From positions 2,531 through 9,876 of the forward strand of contig VYEH01000003.1 of the NCBI GenBank assembly GCA_009843005.1: a DNA stretch of 7,346 nt, given 5' to 3'. The translations under genes were made by a program, and so were the position numbers. A model generated the notes under the pieces. The model did no database searches, was not told where the DNA came from, and worked only from the letters and a program-made list of their open reading frames with translations. Positions 5,411 through 7,346 of this stretch are shown here, one piece after another (position 1 is the first letter of the stretch; the number at the start of each line of letters is the position of its first letter). Source of the stretch: Pseudomonadota bacterium (GTDB lineage: Bacteria; Pseudomonadota; Gammaproteobacteria; Steroidobacterales; Rariloculaceae).

Positions 5411-6733
5411 ATGAGCACGTCAAACGCGAGATCGATATTGGACCAGGGCCCCATGCGGCCCCTGCAGATACTGGTCGTGGGGCTGTGCTTCGCGCTGAAT
5501 GTCTTCGACGGCTTCGACATCCTCGCCATCAGCTTTACGGCGCCGGCGATCCGGGACGAATGGGGACTCTCCGCGCAGACGCTGGGCGCCTTGTTCAGCG
5601 CCAGCCTGGCGGGGATGATGCTGGGTTCGTTCCTGCTGGCGCCCCTGGCGGACCGCCTCGGGCGCCGCCCGGCCATCATCTGGTTCCTGGCGCTGGCCTC
5701 CGCCGGCATGCTGCTGACCGGTCTGGTGACCGACGTCTACCAGGCGATGGGGACGCGGTTTCTGACCGGCCTTGCGATCGGCGGCATCCTCCCCAGCATG
5801 AACGCGCTGGTGGCGGAGTTCTCGACGGCGAGGCGGCGGGCGTTCTCCATCAACGTCATGCACACGGGGTACACCGTGGGCGCCATCTTCGGAGGGTTCC
5901 TGTCCATCTATCTCATCGGGCAGATCGGCTGGCGGGCCGTCTACTTTGCGGGCGGCGCCGGGTCCCTGGTGTTGCTGGTTGCCGTTGTGTGGTTGCTGCC
6001 GGAGTCCATTCAGTTCCTGAGCACCGGCCAGGGGACGGACCGCGAACGCAAGCTGCGCGCGCTGCTGCACCGCCTGGGCGTTGACCCGGATGCCGCGCCG
6101 CCGGAGCGTGGGAAACAGCCGGCGAAGCAGCCGGTTTCCAGCGCCCGCGAACTGTTCTCGCCCGACCTGTTGCCCGTGACGTTGATGATGTGGACCGCAT
6201 TCTTCGTGGTCTACATGACGATCTACTATCTCTTCAGCTGGCTTCCGGCCAGCCTGACGGCGGCGGGCGTGGAACTTGCGACAGGCGTCTCGGCGACCAT
6301 CTTCTTCAGCATCGGCGGCACGGCCGGTATGCTGGCGATCGGTTATTTTGCGCCCCGATTCGGTCTCGTCCGCCTGCTCAAGCTGGCGTTCGCCTGTTCC
6401 GTTCCCGCCATCGTGCTCCTCGGCCTGCTCGGCACCGGCTTTGTGGGCATCGCGGTGATGTCAACCGCGGCGGGCGTCTTCGTCTCCGGCGCCGTGGGCG
6501 GCCTCTACGCCCTGGCGGCACGGGTCTACCCGACCTCGTGCAGGTCGACGGCGACCGGCTGGGCGATCGGCGTGGGGCGGTTCGGCGCGATACTCGGTCC
6601 GCTGGCGGCGGGCTACCTCTACGGTATGGGTTGGACCAATACCGGGGTGCTGGCGGCATTCGCCGTGCTGCCCCTCATTGCCCTGACGGCGATGGTCCTC
6701 GGCCAGCGACAGGGCGGGGAGTTCCCGAAATGA
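5411..6733 (+). CDS. MFS transporter, aromatic acid:H+ symporter (AAHS)-like, first of two
   Basis: This 440-residue inner-membrane carrier has about 12 hydrophobic segments. Seen: TM1 contains D33-G-F-D36, the acidic pair characteristic of AAHS carriers such as PcaK and BenK. The loop 2-3 signature is APLADRLGRR (78-86). LPES (197-199 region) ends the first six-helix half, a hydrophilic central loop spans about 204-250, and the second half carries YPTSCRSTATGWAIGVGRFGAILGP. These features point to import of an organic, perhaps aromatic, acid. Odd: loop 8-9 reads GYFAPRFGLVR (311-321), with Pro315 where relatives usually have the Asp of DRxGRR. Start: the ATG at 5411 follows the sulfatase stop by 2 bp and places TM1 normally. 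A longer reading from 5300 would overlap the sulfatase by 109 bp. No good Shine-Dalgarno sequence is seen, so translation may depend on coupling to the sulfatase. The stop overlaps the next start. Confidence 0.9.
   Translation: MSTSNARSILDQGPMRPLQILVVGLCFALNVFDGFDILAISFTAPAIRDEWGLSAQTLGALFSASLAGMMLGSFLLAPLADRLGRRPAIIWFLALASAGMLLTGLVTDVYQAMGTRFLTGLAIGGILPSMNALVAEFSTARRRAFSINVMHTGYTVGAIFGGFLSIYLIGQIGWRAVYFAGGAGSLVLLVAVVWLLPESIQFLSTGQGTDRERKLRALLHRLGVDPDAAPPERGKQPAKQPVSSARELFSPDLLPVTLMMWTAFFVVYMTIYYLFSWLPASLTAAGVELATGVSATIFFSIGGTAGMLAIGYFAPRFGLVRLLKLAFACSVPAIVLLGLLGTGFVGIAVMSTAAGVFVSGAVGGLYALAARVYPTSCRSTATGWAIGVGRFGAILGPLAAGYLYGMGWTNTGVLAAFAVLPLIALTAMVLGQRQGGEFPK
6716..6721 (+). promoter_or_regulatory. 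Ribosome binding site for the second transporter
   Basis: GGGGAG lies inside the end of the first transporter gene, 8 bp before the ATG at 6730. This gives the second transporter its own initiation signal in addition to the ATGA coupling, unlike the first transporter, which has no clear site. Confidence 0.6.
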
Positions 6734-7346
6734 AAGTCAACGTGACGCAAGTCATCGATCGCAGCCGCGTCGGCCCCCTGCACATTCTGATCGTGGCGAT
6801 CGGCTTCCTCATCATGATCATGGACGGCTACGATCTGGTCGCCATGGCGACCACTGTGCCGAGCGTTTCCGGGGATTGGGGAATCGAACCGGCGGAATTT
6901 GCCTGGGCGCTGTCGGCCGCGCTGGTCGGCGTCCTGTTCGGGTCCACCGGCGCCGGCGCCATGGGCGACCGGATCGGCCGCCGCTGGACCATCGTCATCA
7001 TGCTGCTGATCTGCGGCGTGTCCATGTGCGCCACACCGCTGGTCCGAACCATGAACGAGCTGATCGCGATGCGGTTCGTCACCGGCGTGGGCGTGGGCGG
7101 CTGCATTCCGGTCACCCTGGCCTACACGCTGGAATTCATGCCGCAGCGTGTCCGCAATCTGTTGACCGCGGTCATGTACTCGGGGGCTGCGATGGGCACC
7201 GTGGTTGCAGGCGCCGCCGGCCCCACGCTGATCGGGATGGGCGGCTGGCCGTACGTGTTCTATTTCGGCGGGCTGATCCCGATCGTGCTCGCCGTGCTGG
7301 CGGCAGTGCTGTTGCCCGAGTCCCTGCGCTTTCTGGTCAACCGGGG
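6730..7346 (+). CDS. MFS transporter, AAHS-like, second of two, cut by the window end
   Basis: The gene is open from the ATG at 6730 through 205 complete codons to the edge, covering the first six-helix half. Seen: TM1 with D32-G-Y-D35, the loop 2-3 signature GAMGDRIGRR (76-85, with D80), RFVTGVGVGGCIPVTL in the TM4 region, and LPESLRFL (195-202) at the end of TM6. It is a paralogue of the preceding transporter, visibly similar across the same motifs but clearly diverged (roughly a third identical by eye). Its ATG overlaps the previous TGA in an ATGA (6730-6733), so the two are translationally coupled and made together. Likely role: proton-coupled import or export of an organic acid. Whether its loop 8-9 aspartate is kept lies beyond the window. 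Confidence 0.9.
   Translation, partial: MKVNVTQVIDRSRVGPLHILIVAIGFLIMIMDGYDLVAMATTVPSVSGDWGIEPAEFAWALSAALVGVLFGSTGAGAMGDRIGRRWTIVIMLLICGVSMCATPLVRTMNELIAMRFVTGVGVGGCIPVTLAYTLEFMPQRVRNLLTAVMYSGAAMGTVVAGAAGPTLIGMGGWPYVFYFGGLIPIVLAVLAAVLLPESLRFLVNR

Noticed and set aside
6948..6960. GGCGCC-rich palindromic stretch in the second transporter
   Set aside because: It encodes Gly-Ala codons in a membrane segment and is expected from the base composition.

Overview
This GC-rich window contains seven protein genes and no RNA gene, insertion sequence, CRISPR array or convincing terminator. The gene content is a GntR/FCD regulator, two MFS transporters of the aromatic-acid type, an exported amidohydrolase with a Sec signal peptide, and a sulfatase. 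Together with ATGA overlaps and GTG starts, it suggests a Gram-negative bacterium, most likely a metabolically versatile pseudomonadote. The lineage is inference only; nothing here identifies a genus.

Layout. A truncated HSL-type alpha/beta hydrolase runs leftward off the window (504 to 1, minus strand). A 123-bp, comparatively AT-rich divergent spacer (505-627) follows and carries a good GntR/FadR-type operator candidate (597-615). Six plus-strand genes come next: a fold-type IV PLP aminotransferase resembling (R)-amine transaminases (628-1635), an exported metal-dependent amidohydrolase (1644-2996), a GntR/FCD regulator (3085-3747), a sulfatase/phosphonate monoester hydrolase family enzyme without a signal peptide (3786-5408), and two consecutive MFS transporters of the AAHS type (5411-6733 and 6730 to the window edge). 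Gaps are 8, 88, 38 and 2 bp, then a 4-bp overlap. This suggests one or two transcripts: aminotransferase-amidohydrolase, then regulator-sulfatase-transporters.

Working model (inference). The cluster looks like a catabolic module for a small organic acid or amine-containing compound carrying amide, ester and/or sulfate or phosphonate ester bonds. The exported amidohydrolase would act outside the cytoplasm. The transporters would bring acidic products or conjugates in. The cytoplasmic sulfatase-family enzyme, the esterase and the aminotransferase would then process them, with the GntR/FCD protein sensing an acidic intermediate. The substrate cannot be named from sequence.

Points that deserve a second look are the palindromic operator candidate between the divergent genes, the sulfatase maturation motif reading C-M-S-N-R where C-x-P-x-R is expected, a low-complexity duplicated insertion in the amidohydrolase, and tandem paralogous transporters of which the first lacks a usual loop 8-9 aspartate. 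Each gene belongs to a known family. The unusual part is the combination, and I see no proof of a wholly new system.
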